Below, in pieces: positions 17,640 to 29,044 of a DNA stretch of 64,000 nt. The position numbers were made by a program, and so were the translations under genes. The notes below the pieces were generated by a model. The model had not been told where the DNA came from. It saw nothing but the letters and a program-made list of their open reading frames with translations, and ran no database searches. Location of the stretch: assembly GCA_001897435.1 (NCBI GenBank), contig MKSV01000006.1, positions 124,001 through 188,000 of the forward strand, given 5' to 3'. The stretch's first letter is position 1, and each line of letters opens with the position of its first letter. This DNA is from Acidobacteriales bacterium 59-55 (GTDB taxonomy: Bacteria > Acidobacteriota > Terriglobia > Terriglobales > Acidobacteriaceae).

Positions 17640-19010
17640 TTATCTTGTCTCAAGGCGGTATTGCAGCTCTTCGAGCGTGAATCCCTTTGTCTCCGGGAAG
17701 AACCGGATCACGACAATCAACTGCAACACCATCATCGAAGAGAAAAAGATGAAGGGCAGAGCCGCGGTGTGTACGGCGACAACGGGGAAGAAGGTAGCCA
17801 GCGTTGCGCATGTCAGCCAATGGGTAAAGCTGCCCAGGCTCTGTCCCTTTGCGCGCACGGAATTGGGAAAGATCTCGCTGATATAGACCCAGATCACCGA
17901 CCCCTGCGACACGGCAAAGAATGCGACAAAGCCTCCCAGCGGCCAAAGCAAAAGATTCTGATGCTTCCCGGTTAGGAACAGGACGCTGATGAGCGCGAGG
18001 CAGACGAAGGTCCCCACCGACCCGACGATCAAGAGCTTCTTGCGCCCCACTTTGTCGATAATGCACATGGCGACGACCGTAAAGATCAGGTTGGTCGCGC
18101 CGATGGCGACTGCCTGCAGATCTCCCGATACCTTCGTGAATCCAGCCCTGGTGAAGATATCGTTCAGATAGTAAAGGATTGGGTTGATACCGGAGAACTG
18201 ATTGAAGAGCGCGATCATTACCGCCAGCATCACCGGAATGCGATAGCGCCGCGAGAAGAGAGGCTGGTTCCCGGCCATGCGGTCGCTGGCCAGCGATTCC
18301 TCGATCGCCGCGAACTCCGATGACGCTGCCGGTCCCGCAACCTGATCGAGCGCGCGCTCCGCCTCCGCCAGCCGTCCCTTTTCGACCAGCCAGCGAGGAC
18401 TGCGCGGAATTCGGAACAGCATCAGCAGGAAGAGAACTCCCGGCACGGCCGAGACGCCGAGCTTCCAGCGCCACTCCGTCGGACCAAGATTGAAGGTGCC
18501 GATCACGTAGTTGGAGAAGTACGCAACGAGAATGCCGAAGACGATGTTTAGCTGGAAAGAGCCCACCATGCGCCCTCGCCACTGCGCCGGCGCAATCTCC
18601 GCGATATACATCGGCCCCAGCACGGACGAGGCTCCGATTGCGATACCGGCGATCGACCGGAATGCAAGGAACGACACCCAGTTCCATGCGAAGGCGCATC
18701 CAAGCGCGGAGACGATGAAAAACAGCGCCAGGACACGCAGGCTGTCTCGGCGGCCAAACCGGCTGCCGGCGTAACCGCCGCAGGCCGCGCCTACTATGGT
18801 TCCCCAGAGTGCGATAGCAACGGTAAATCCGAGCGACGTCGGCGTGAGGAGGAATCGATCGGTAAGCGCCCGGGTCACACCGGCGATGACGGCGGTATCG
18901 AAACCAAACAGGAGGCCACCAAGAGACGCCGTCATGGCGCTCGCCGCGACCATTCGGTTGAGAGGGACTTTTATGGCGCTATCGAGGGAGACAGGATGAG
19001 CTGGACGCAA
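17640..19010 (-). CDS. Sugar porter of the major facilitator superfamily
   Basis: 456 residues and 12 predicted membrane segments. Sugar-porter signatures are all present: GRRDSLR after helix 2, PRSPRWLVEKGR at the end of helix 6, DKVGRKKLL in the second half and PETKGFTLEEL at the C-terminus. It is close to the XylE/AraE-type proton symporters, so L-arabinose or a pentose is a fair guess given the GH51 and GH127 neighbours. The start is TTG at 19010. A promoter, TTGACA-18-TATAGT, lies at 19046-19075 and carries the GntR-type site over its -10. Confidence 0.9.
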   Translation of the reverse strand: MRPAHPVSLDSAIKVPLNRMVAASAMTASLGGLLFGFDTAVIAGVTRALTDRFLLTPTSLGFTVAIALWGTIVGAACGGYAGSRFGRRDSLRVLALFFIVSALGCAFAWNWVSFLAFRSIAGIAIGASSVLGPMYIAEIAPAQWRGRMVGSFQLNIVFGILVAYFSNYVIGTFNLGPTEWRWKLGVSAVPGVLFLLMLFRIPRSPRWLVEKGRLAEAERALDQVAGPAASSEFAAIEESLASDRMAGNQPLFSRRYRIPVMLAVMIALFNQFSGINPILYYLNDIFTRAGFTKVSGDLQAVAIGATNLIFTVVAMCIIDKVGRKKLLIVGSVGTFVCLALISVLFLTGKHQNLLLWPLGGFVAFFAVSQGSVIWVYISEIFPNSVRAKGQSLGSFTHWLTCATLATFFPVVAVHTAALPFIFFSSMMVLQLIVVIRFFPETKGFTLEELQYRLETR

Positions 19011-19045
19011 GGAAGCCTCTTGCAGCAGAATGAAAGACTCGCAAA

Positions 19046-19075
19046 ACTATAGACTATAGATTGAATTAGTGTCAA
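19046..19075 (-). promoter_or_regulatory. Promoter with overlapping GntR-type operator before the sugar porter
   Basis: On the minus strand: -35 TTGACA (19070-19075), an 18-nt spacer and -10 TATAGT (19046-19051). The operator-like ACTATAGACTATAGATT (19046-19062) covers the -10 and part of the spacer, as expected for repression. Confidence 0.65.
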
Positions 19076-19082
19076 AGACTCA

Positions 19083-19847
19083 CTAAAAGGTCGCCAGCCA
19101 GCCGCCATCGACAAAAATAATCTGCCCTGTCATGAACGCGGCTGCCGAACTCGCCAGAAAAACAACGGGCCACGCAATATCTTCAGGCGTGCCCCAGCGG
19201 CCCAAAGGGCATCTTTGTTTGACCCAACTGCTGAACGCCTCGTCCGCGATAAGGCTCTTATTCAAGTCCGTGTCGATATATCCCGGCGCAATTGCATTGA
19301 CGAGGATTCCGTGTTGAGCCCACTCCACTGCCAGGGCCTTCGTCAACTGTCCAACCGCCCCCTTCGATGCCGTATAAGGAGAGGTTCCCGGCCTTGCGGC
19401 TGCGGTCATCAGCGAGGCGATGTTGATGATCCTGGCGCCCCGGCCTTCAGCGATGCACCTCTTCGCGAACGCTCGGCTCAGTTCGAACATCGCGGTGGTA
19501 TTGAGCGCGAGAACGGCATTCCAGTCTTCGAGCGAAAGATCGACCGCTGCTCCCCGTCGAGACATACCGGCCGAGTTCACCAGAATATCCGGCGTGCCCA
19601 CCCTTCCGCAGAGATCCTCAAACCAGCCCGCAATCTCGGACGTTCGCAACAGATCGAACGGAGCGACGTAAACATGAGGCGCTGTCTGCCGCAGCTCTTC
19701 CGCCGCGCGCTCCAGTTCGTCCTCGTCGCGGCCAACTAAGATCAGGCTCGGGCCGCATTGCCCGAGAGCCCGCGCGATACCCAGTCCAATGCCTCGTGTT
19801 GCCCCTGTGACCAGCGCCAGCTTTCCTTCCACAGCGAATGGATTCAA
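19083..19847 (-). CDS. SDR-family dehydrogenase (gluconate 5-dehydrogenase-like)
   Basis: 254 residues of classical short-chain dehydrogenase. The NAD(P) loop TGATRGIGLG is near residue 14, NSAG near residue 91, and the catalytic Ser, Tyr and Lys lie in the IASLMTAA and YTASKGA segments. The C-terminal GQIIFVDGGW is typical. It most resembles the gluconate 5-dehydrogenase/KduD group that oxidises sugar acids or polyols. It overlaps the upstream zinc dehydrogenase gene by 4 bases (ATGA), so the two are translationally coupled. Substrate in this arabinose locus is inferred, not known. Confidence 0.87.
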   Translation of the reverse strand: MNPFAVEGKLALVTGATRGIGLGIARALGQCGPSLILVGRDEDELERAAEELRQTAPHVYVAPFDLLRTSEIAGWFEDLCGRVGTPDILVNSAGMSRRGAAVDLSLEDWNAVLALNTTAMFELSRAFAKRCIAEGRGARIINIASLMTAAARPGTSPYTASKGAVGQLTKALAVEWAQHGILVNAIAPGYIDTDLNKSLIADEAFSSWVKQRCPLGRWGTPEDIAWPVVFLASSAAAFMTGQIIFVDGGWLATF

Positions 19848-20869
19848 GACTCATGCTCCCCTGGAAGAATCAGTACCTTGCAATCTTTACCCCTCTTGAA
19901 CTGGCTGAATGCGGTAGCGACGTCTCGCAGAGAGAACGAATGTGTCACAATCTTTTCCAACGGGAGCTGCATGGCAAGGTCGATTGCAATCTGAAAATCC
20001 TTGCGCTCATAGACCCTGGAGCCGAGCACTTCAATCTCTTTGAAATTGATGGCCTGCATGTCGATCTCAACCGGCTTTTTAAAGACTCCCAGATTAACGA
20101 TCACGCCGCGAGACCGCACCAGAGATGTCATCTCCCGAGCGGAAGAGGCAGACCCTGCGCATTCAAAAAGAACGTCCGCTCCGTCTCCGTGTGAGAGCTC
20201 CATCACAAGATTCTTCAAATCTGCTCCCGCGGAGACTGCACGAAGCCCCAGACTTCTCGCAAGCTCCAGACGGGAGGGAAGAATATCGCTGATCACGACA
20301 TGAGGCACGCCGCGCGACCGTGCTACAAGCGCCGTCAAAAGACCGATAGGTCCACCTCCCATCACTGCCGCAACCTGCACGTCTTCAAGGCTCGTGCGCG
20401 AGACACCATGCACGGCGACCGCAAGCGGCTCAATCAATGCCCCGATAGTTCCCGGCATCTCCTCCGGGAGCCTCATCAGGGAGGAGACAGGCAATTTCAC
20501 AAACTCGGCCATGCCTCCGTCCGCGTCAAAGCCAAAGAGCTGAAGTTGCCGGCAGACATGAGGATTGCCATGGGTGCAGGCATGGCAATCTCCACAGGAG
20601 ATGAGAGGGTAGGTCGTCACCCGGTCACCCGGTCGGAGCGAGCCGGAGGAACTTTTCATCTGCACGATGCGGCCGCAGAGTTCGTGCCCCACCGTGAGCG
20701 GTGCCCTGGCCCGCGGATGAGTTCCGGCAATAATCGAAATGTCGGAGCCGCAAAAGCCGCAGGCGTCCACCTGGATCAGAGCTTCTTCATCACCGATGAC
20801 CGGCAAAGGAATCTCCTCCGCCTCCAGCCGGTCAGCGCCCAGATATCGGGCAGCGAGCATCATCTTCAT
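19844..20869 (-). CDS. Zinc-dependent medium-chain dehydrogenase (sorbitol/threonine dehydrogenase-like)
   Basis: 341 residues. The catalytic zinc site is visible as CGFCGSD near residue 37 and GHELCG near residue 62. The structural-zinc cysteines are in CGDCHACTHGNPHVC near residues 92-106. The Rossmann loop is GGGPIGLL near residue 171. This is the polyol/threonine dehydrogenase branch, so oxidation of a sugar alcohol or aldose is likely. The start is 9 bases after the SDR stop and has an AGGGAGA ribosome site. It is the middle gene of a three-dehydrogenase operon. Confidence 0.9.
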   Translation of the reverse strand: MKMMLAARYLGADRLEAEEIPLPVIGDEEALIQVDACGFCGSDISIIAGTHPRARAPLTVGHELCGRIVQMKSSSGSLRPGDRVTTYPLISCGDCHACTHGNPHVCRQLQLFGFDADGGMAEFVKLPVSSLMRLPEEMPGTIGALIEPLAVAVHGVSRTSLEDVQVAAVMGGGPIGLLTALVARSRGVPHVVISDILPSRLELARSLGLRAVSAGADLKNLVMELSHGDGADVLFECAGSASSAREMTSLVRSRGVIVNLGVFKKPVEIDMQAINFKEIEVLGSRVYERKDFQIAIDLAMQLPLEKIVTHSFSLRDVATAFSQFKRGKDCKVLILPGEHES

Positions 20870-20878
20870 TGAGTCTCC

Positions 20879-21649
20879 CTACTGTGCTGTGTAACCGCCG
20901 TCCATCATAAGGACCGCTCCGGTGAAAAAAGTGGCCAGATCGGAGGCCAGGTACGTGTAAAAGCCCGCAACCTCTTCCGCGCTGGCAATGCGGCCGATCG
21001 GATGGGCATCGCGCAACATCTTCCAATAACCCTCCGGATCGCCCGAGGCCTCGGCCGACCGGTGCACGATAGGCGTGTCCACTGTACCGCAGGCAACGGT
21101 GTTGACCCGGATTCCATGCTGCGCATATTCGATGGCCATCTGGCGTGTCATCTGGTGGAGTGCACCCTTGGAAGGAGCATAGGCCCCCTGGGTAGGAATT
21201 CCGGCTTCCCCGGAGATCGAGCCGCTGATCAAGATCAATCCGCCGGCCTGTTTCATCATCACCGGAATGACGTGGCGCGCAGCCCAATAGAGGCCCCTCA
21301 CATTTGAGTTCATCACCGCGTCCCACTCTTCCGGGGAGTGCAGATGGATCGCTTTCACAACACTGATCGCGGCATTGCTGACCAGAATGTCGAGCCGTCC
21401 GAAGTGGTCCAACGCGGATTTCGTGAAGTCGATGGCGGTCTGTTCGTCCGAGACATCGCCCCGGACGATGTGGAGCTTGCCGGGATAGAGTTTGCCGGCG
21501 CGCTCCAGTTCTTCCGGTACTTCGCTTCTGCGGAAGACGGCGACGACGCCTGCGGCACCGGAGTCCAGATAGGCGAGTGTGATTGCAAGACCGATGCCGG
21601 AGGACGCTCCAGTGACGACAGCCACTTTGTTTTCGAGAGAGATGCGCAT
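20879..21649 (-). CDS. SDR-family oxidoreductase
   Basis: 256 residues of classical SDR. Seen are TGASSGIGLA near residue 14, SNAA near residue 91, the catalytic Ser of ISGSISG, and YAPSKGALHQ with Tyr and Lys. The C-terminal MMDGGYTAQ closes the fold. It is the first gene of the three-gene dehydrogenase operon and follows a long leader containing a GntR-type site. The substrate is not evident; sugars or sugar acids are likely from context. No aldolase, dehydratase or isomerase gene accompanies the dehydrogenases here. Confidence 0.87.
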   Translation of the reverse strand: MRISLENKVAVVTGASSGIGLAITLAYLDSGAAGVVAVFRRSEVPEELERAGKLYPGKLHIVRGDVSDEQTAIDFTKSALDHFGRLDILVSNAAISVVKAIHLHSPEEWDAVMNSNVRGLYWAARHVIPVMMKQAGGLILISGSISGEAGIPTQGAYAPSKGALHQMTRQMAIEYAQHGIRVNTVACGTVDTPIVHRSAEASGDPEGYWKMLRDAHPIGRIASAEEVAGFYTYLASDLATFFTGAVLMMDGGYTAQ

Positions 21650-22007
21650 GAATTACCTCTGTGAATTCTGGAGTCGACGATCTGGAATCGCCACAGGCAT
21701 CGTTCCCCTTGTGAAAATAGAAAGAAATACAGTTCCCGGCGTATAGGTTCCCGGGAGAGTCTTCTATATTCACGCTCGAATGTCTAAATTATAGATTATC
21801 TTTTGTAATTGCAAATCTACCACCCAAAGAGTTCACCGAAACCCTCAGAACTGGATTGTGGAAGTGAGAAGGGAGGCAGTCGCTTTTTGAGGACCAGGGC
21901 TTCAACCGTGCCACAAGTGACTTTATTTGCGGGTGAATAGGAGCTTTCGTCGCCCTGGAACCCACAGAGTATAGTGTATAGAGTATTTTCCAACTGGACC
22001 CCATCGC
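21650..22007. promoter_or_regulatory. Divergent control region with two GntR-type sites
   Basis: Between the SDR operon and the GntR gene. Site one (21786-21804) contains the minus-strand -10 TATAAT (21788-21793) with a TTTGCA-like -35 16 bases upstream. Site two (21968-21987, AGTATAGTGTATAGAGTATT) lies 20-40 bases before the GntR ATG and suggests autoregulation. Nothing else was recognised. Confidence 0.6.
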
Positions 22008-22802
22008 ATGGACAGCAGTTCCCCAAAATCAAACACTGGACAGCTCAATATCCCGACCGCCCCTCAGGCTGCCGCTCAGGCGATCCGCGAGTCCATCATC
22101 TCCGGAGAGTTGAGTGGAGGCGATCGCATCATCGAGCAGAAGTGGGCAGCCCGTCTTGGGATCGGCCAGCCAACCCTGCGTGAGGCCCTCAATGAGCTGA
22201 CCCACCAAGGCCTGTTGCGCAAGGTCCCGGCACGGGGCACCTATGTCACCCAGTTGAGTCCCGAGGATTACCGGCTCATTCAGGAGGTTCGCATTCCGCT
22301 GGAGGCGATTGCCATCGGCAAGGCAGCGGAAAATCTAACTCCGGAAGCGGACGCCGAACTGACCGCCCTCGTCGCGGCCATGACGGGCACGGGGATGGCG
22401 GCGACCGATGTAAGACACTTTCACGATTGCGACGTAGCTTTTCATCGCAGGATCTGGGAACTGGCCGGCAACGAATATCTACGGGATACTCTCGAGGCGG
22501 TCACCTTCCGGCTGTTCGTCTTTTCCGTGGTCGGGCGATGGCCGGGTAACTCCAACGCGCTCAATGAGCGCATCGCCGCCGTGCAGCAACATCTCTCCAT
22601 TCTCGAAGGCCTTCGCAGCCGCAACAAACAGATCGCTCGACAGGTATTCATCAAGCAGACCGTTCACTACTGGAATACGCAGTATGGCCTTGAGATCAAT
22701 GAGGATGAGTTGACATTGTCTGGCTGGATGAGCGCGGACGGGCACGGCGAAGAGACCCCCCTCCCCTTAAAGTACCCAAAGTATTCAAAAGAAAAGGCAT
22801 AG
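22008..22802 (+). CDS. GntR-family regulator with FCD ligand domain (FadR subfamily)
   Basis: 264 residues. The N-terminal winged helix spans roughly residues 20-90, with the typical WAARLGIGQPTLREALNEL recognition region and GTYVTQLSPED after the wing. The all-helical FCD effector domain follows (residues 95-235), including FHDCDVAFHRRIWELAGNEY, which carries the metal/ligand Asp and His residues usual in this group. FCD regulators often sense sugar acids or organic acids. It diverges from the dehydrogenase operon and probably controls the five TATAG-N-CTATA-type sites found from 13.7 to 22.0 kb. Confidence 0.9.
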   Translation: MDSSSPKSNTGQLNIPTAPQAAAQAIRESIISGELSGGDRIIEQKWAARLGIGQPTLREALNELTHQGLLRKVPARGTYVTQLSPEDYRLIQEVRIPLEAIAIGKAAENLTPEADAELTALVAAMTGTGMAATDVRHFHDCDVAFHRRIWELAGNEYLRDTLEAVTFRLFVFSVVGRWPGNSNALNERIAAVQQHLSILEGLRSRNKQIARQVFIKQTVHYWNTQYGLEINEDELTLSGWMSADGHGEETPLPLKYPKYSKEKA

Positions 22803-22915
22803 GTCCTGACTCTGGGATGCGGGCACTTCTGGGAGAGGGGTGTCAGAGCCTGGGGTTTGTCAAGTTCGGACTGAATTGGGAGCGGCCTCTATGGCTATGA
22901 AGTTGTGGGCGTCGC

Positions 22916-23521
22916 TCAGCATGCTCTCGCGCAAAAACGCGAAGGATGGAGCAGTCGTCTGCGTCGAACCGTCACGATTGCTCCCAACAGGCCAGTGCCC
23001 AGGAGCACGAAGGGGGCGGGTTCAGGGGTAGTGGCGGTTGCGGTTTCCGGTGAGATTGTGAGGGAGAACTGAAGCGGTGGAGCGAAGGGCTGGGAGAAGT
23101 CGGTTCCAGTCTGAAGCAGATAGGTCCCTGGAACGAAGGTGACGTAGAAGGTTCCGAGGTCCTGCGGGACGGGATAGTCGGCAGGCACTTCATACCAGTC
23201 GAAGGGTATGGAGCCATACAGAAAAGGAATGTTTACTGTCGGGGTGGAATTAAGGGCCAGGGCGGGAGCCTGCGGCACAATCTCAAAATATTGAACGTAA
23301 AATGTGGGTGTTACGGTGGCCGGGACTCCGTTGATGGTTCCGGGGCCGCTCGGCGAGAAGCTATCGAAGTGGGAATGGAGGGTGTAGCTTCCGGTGGCAG
23401 GGAGGGAGAAGGTGACGGTATCGCCATTGCCGGTGAGGACGAAGTCGTCGATGGAGTCGGCGTGGGCTACCAGAGGAAGGGCGAAGACGGCGAGGAGGAG
23501 GGGGAACAGGATTCGGCGCAT
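22916..23521 (-). CDS. PEP-CTERM sorting-signal protein
   Basis: About 201 residues. A signal peptide (MRRILFPLLLAVFALPLVAHA) is followed by a beta-rich exported domain and a C-terminal PEP-CTERM tripartite signal: the TPEPAP motif, a hydrophobic helix (FVLLGTGLLGAIVTV) and a basic RRRR cluster. Such proteins are processed by exosortase and often belong to the extracellular matrix. A further 12 residues follow the basic cluster, which is a little longer than usual. No exosortase gene is in the window. The ATG at 23521 is the natural start of the signal peptide. Confidence 0.82.
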   Translation of the reverse strand: MRRILFPLLLAVFALPLVAHADSIDDFVLTGNGDTVTFSLPATGSYTLHSHFDSFSPSGPGTINGVPATVTPTFYVQYFEIVPQAPALALNSTPTVNIPFLYGSIPFDWYEVPADYPVPQDLGTFYVTFVPGTYLLQTGTDFSQPFAPPLQFSLTISPETATATTPEPAPFVLLGTGLLGAIVTVRRRRLLHPSRFCARAC

Positions 23522-23736
23522 GTGACTCTCCGATCGCGTAGATGCAGGTAGCGTGCGCCCGATCATTGAGAGATGTCAAATTGATTGTTGGTAAATTGCG
23601 TTGGAGCAAAGAGTTCGTCGATGGCTGATTCGCTGTCTTGATTCCAGACTTCTTCTATTAGCACGCGGCGCAGCCGGTCTATCGGTGGAGCTTCGGCCTT
23701 GTCATGCTTCTTGTCTTGTCTCTTGTCTTGATTAAG

Positions 23737-23756
23737 GGCACGGGTTTACCCGTGCC
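23737..23756. repeat. REP-type hairpin, outer left
   Basis: GGCACGGG-TTTA-CCCGTGCC, a perfect 8-bp stem. It pairs by sequence with the outer right hairpin at 24316-24335 in inverted orientation. Confidence 0.75.
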
Positions 23757-23764
23757 ATCTCTGC

Positions 23765-24253
23765 TCAGGATTCGTAGGGCTTTAGCCCCTGAGGTACGGT
23801 CCCGGCTTCTTCAATGGCGGAGTATGCGTCGAGTTGCAGCGCCCGATGGGCAGAGGAAAAAAGATACGCCTCGGGGTGCTCGCAGAGGCGCGCGGTAACA
23901 GGGTTTTGATAAATGTAGTGCTGGCGGATGCTGTAGTCTGCGGCGTCGCGGATGCGGTGGTCGGTGAAACCTCGCTGCCAGACGGGGAGCTTGGAGGCGA
24001 GGCGGTGGGAGAAGCCTCCCTTGATGAGTCCGACGGTGCGTTCGAGGGTTTCGTGCGGGGTGAGGAGGAGATGGATGTGGTCGGGCATGACGACGAAGGC
24101 GTGGAGTCTGTAGTGTCCTTGGACCCGGTAGTGCTGGAGGGTTTCGATGAGAAGTTCGGCGTTGCGTTCGACTTGGAAGAGGCGGCGGCGATTGTAGGTT
24201 CCGCTGGTGACGAAGAAGGTTCCAGGGCGGGATGCTCTGCTGGGAATCGCCAT
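23765..24253 (-). CDS. REP-associated tyrosine transposase (RAYT)
   Basis: 162 residues of the Y1 HUH nuclease fold. The HUH pair is His59 and His61 in MPDHIHLLL, and the catalytic tyrosine is Tyr113 in the HYIYQNPV motif (YIxxNPV). The length fits RAYTs and is a little above IS200 transposases. RAYTs cleave single-stranded DNA at REP hairpins and are thought to have been domesticated to move or maintain REPs. The last residues (TVPQGLKP) are encoded by the inner REP hairpin itself. REP hairpins lie on both sides of the gene. Confidence 0.9.
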   Translation of the reverse strand: MAIPSRASRPGTFFVTSGTYNRRRLFQVERNAELLIETLQHYRVQGHYRLHAFVVMPDHIHLLLTPHETLERTVGLIKGGFSHRLASKLPVWQRGFTDHRIRDAADYSIRQHYIYQNPVTARLCEHPEAYLFSSAHRALQLDAYSAIEEAGTVPQGLKPYES

Positions 24254-24280
24254 ACGGCGATTGTAATGGCGCGTACCTCA

Positions 24281-24335
24281 GGGGCTAAAGCCCCTTGGTG
24301 TGGGGGGAGGGTGGTGGCACGGCTGAAGCCGTGCC
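24281..24335. repeat. REP-type hairpin pair, right end
   Basis: Inner stem GGGGCTAAAGCCCC (24281-24294) and outer stem GGCACGGC-TGAA-GCCGTGCC (24316-24335). They mirror the left-end pair around the RAYT gene. Confidence 0.75.
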
Positions 24336-24488
24336 CTTAAGCAAGGCGGTTTGGATGGGATTGATCGCTGACTCACCGTCTGCTGGTTCCGGTAAATAGA
24401 ACATGACCGGGGATCTATCAGGACTCCAGTTAATAGCTACGTCGCAGTGCGGGCATTTCATTTCAACCTCTTTTAAGCAACATAAATG

Positions 24489-24517
24489 GGCCGCAGGAAA
24501 AGTCTCTTCCTGCGGCC
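24489..24517 (-). terminator. Probable nrdJ terminator
   Basis: An 11-bp perfect stem (GGCCGCAGGAA with its complement) and a 7-nt loop, 18 bases past the nrdJ stop. The T-tract after it is weak on the minus strand. Confidence 0.6.
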
Positions 24518-24534
24518 TCTTGATTCTGAGCCTA

Positions 24535-27834
<3,300 letters not shown>

Positions 27835-28470
27835 AGGGGTTTGCTCCTTCTAATTTGATGATGAAACTAAGCTTCTGGCTCACGGCACGTACTCTCGCGA
27901 GCGGGGATGAAAATAGCCCTGTCGACACTGGATATGAATCCGGGGCAACTGGCTCCGGCGGCGTCGAAGCAGAGCGAAAACTGGGACCCGAACCAAATGT
28001 TCTGGAGCGGCGCAGTGGCAAAAGTACCGCCGCCTGTAGGGTCTGTCAAGTATAAAGCACAACCTATTGTGTTATCTGTGCAAATACCCCTGTTTACGGG
28101 CCATTCACAAAGGAGGGCGACGGAAATCAGGGATTTGGCTGTGGAAGATTACGACAGGACACGAGGAAGGCGGGGTTATTGCAGTCGATGAAGGCACTGC
28201 TTGAGGGTAGGCGCAACTGGAGACCGGCGGCAAGGCGCGGAGTTGTGGATAGAGGTGGAAAAGGAGGAAAAGATGGCGCGGTCTAATGGTGGCGGAAGGC
28301 TCCGCGTAGCTTGCAGGGGGAAGATCGGGGTGAATACAGGATCTCTCCACTACGCCAAACAATAAGGTGCTCGGCTCCGGTCGAGATGACGTGCATTTGA
28401 GTTTAGGACGTTCTTTTGCGATCAGCCCCAGCCCCGTCGCCAACTGGCACGAACTGTGTTCGTGCTGGCG
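27835..28470. other. Long intergenic region upstream of nrdJ
   Basis: It holds the nrdJ promoter region and a possible NrdR box. The 28.2-28.4 kb part (CTCCACTACGCCAAACAATA and following) looks like a dispersed non-coding repeat of the kind common in this group. The frames open across it have no coding character. I saw no cobalamin riboswitch. Confidence 0.4.
28057..28072 (-). promoter_or_regulatory. Possible NrdR box before nrdJ
   Basis: GCACAACCTATTGTGT matches the NrdR consensus ACACwATATaTwGTGT at most positions and has the palindromic CACAA/TTGTG arms. On the minus strand a TTGACA (-35) follows about 6 bases later with TACTTT 17 bases on. NrdR boxes usually come in pairs and no clear second box was seen. 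Confidence 0.35.
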
Positions 28471-28917
28471 TTAGTGCTTAGCAGTAGGGGCGGTGGCGGC
28501 TGGCGCGGGGCTGGTGGCGGCCGGCGCGGGGAAGTTCTTGACGAGATAGCCGAGGATTTCGGAGAACTCGGCATCGGTGCCGGTCGCGCCAAACCCCACC
28601 ATTTTGGTGATGGTGTCTTCCCAACCCTGCTGATTCTGAGGGTTGGCCATGACATTACTCGGGGAATGGCACTTACTGCACACCCGGATAAAGGTGTCCC
28701 TTCCGGGGCCGGGCGGGAGATCGGAGTTCGGATCCTGATGGACCTTCTGCTGTTGTGAAGGCTGTTGCGCTGATTGTTGGGCTGGCGGCTGGGCAGGTTG
28801 CTGGGCAGGGGCCGGTACGACGAGCAGCGCGCAGACCGCGAACAGGACAAATACCCGAAAAGACTGCCCAATATTGAAACGATTTGTAAGATCTGCTGCC
28901 TTTGTACCCTGCTTCAC
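28471..28917 (-). CDS. Exported single-haem c-type cytochrome
   Basis: About 148 residues. A signal peptide (FRVFVLFAVCALLVVPAPAQ) precedes a Gln/Pro/Ala-rich linker, then one haem-binding motif CSKCH near residue 80 and a short C-terminal helix-like region. The GTG at 28917 is preceded by AGGGAGA; the open frame begins at 28989. It follows the DUF1080 gene on the same strand by about 130 bases and is likely transcribed with it under the LacI-type promoter. Electron transfer for a periplasmic sugar dehydrogenase is inferred. Confidence 0.8.
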   Translation of the reverse strand: MKQGTKAADLTNRFNIGQSFRVFVLFAVCALLVVPAPAQQPAQPPAQQSAQQPSQQQKVHQDPNSDLPPGPGRDTFIRVCSKCHSPSNVMANPQNQQGWEDTITKMVGFGATGTDAEFSEILGYLVKNFPAPAATSPAPAATAPTAKH

Positions 28918-29044
28918 AAACACTCTCCCTGATCTGCGATCGCTGTGATCCGCTATATCTATTTTCCTGCCTGGCAAGCCTGAGTTCAAGTCGGAGGATT
29001 CTCCGGATGAGGGCGCTATTGGATAGCGACGCGGCTTTGCGGAC

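Larger units (their letters stand above)
23736..24336 (-). mobile_element. RAYT gene with flanking REP hairpins (601-bp cassette)
   Basis: The cassette starts GGGCACGGG and ends GCCGTGCCC, and is bordered on both sides by TTAA (23732-23735 and 24337-24340). Two hairpin types sit at each end in mirrored order: outer GGCACGGG-CCCGTGCC (23737-23756) and GGCACGGC-GCCGTGCC (24316-24335); inner GGGCTTTAGCCC (23777-23788) and GGGGCTAAAGCCCC (24281-24294). One RAYT gene lies inside. It splits a small zinc-ribbon gene. Confidence 0.75.
23563..24461 (-). pseudogene. Small zinc-ribbon protein gene split by a RAYT/REP cassette
   Basis: The 5' part (24461 down to 24341) begins with an AGAGGTTGA ribosome site and encodes MKCPHCDVAINWSPDR and onward, a CxxC zinc-ribbon knuckle. 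The 3' part (23731 down to 23563, TGA stop) encodes a charged stretch and PIDRLRRVLIEEVWNQDSE. Removing 23736-24336 and one of the two flanking TTAA copies joins both parts in the same frame at codon 42, giving a 97-residue protein. In its present state the 5' part reads into the REP hairpins and stops at 24285 after 58 residues. The original function is unknown. Confidence 0.6.

Noticed and set aside
23709..23730. TCTTGTCTTG tandem repeats, looked at as a possible CRISPR or direct repeat
   Set aside because: Only a short run of imperfect units; it lies in the coding region of the split zinc-ribbon gene and encodes its QDKRQDKK stretch.
28105..28443. 112-codon minus-strand frame upstream of nrdJ
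   Set aside because: Low-complexity Pro/Ser/Arg composition with no start-site signal; probably a non-coding repeat region.
27835..28470. Possible cobalamin riboswitch before nrdJ
   Set aside because: I found no B12-box-like conserved core or suitable stems in the leader.
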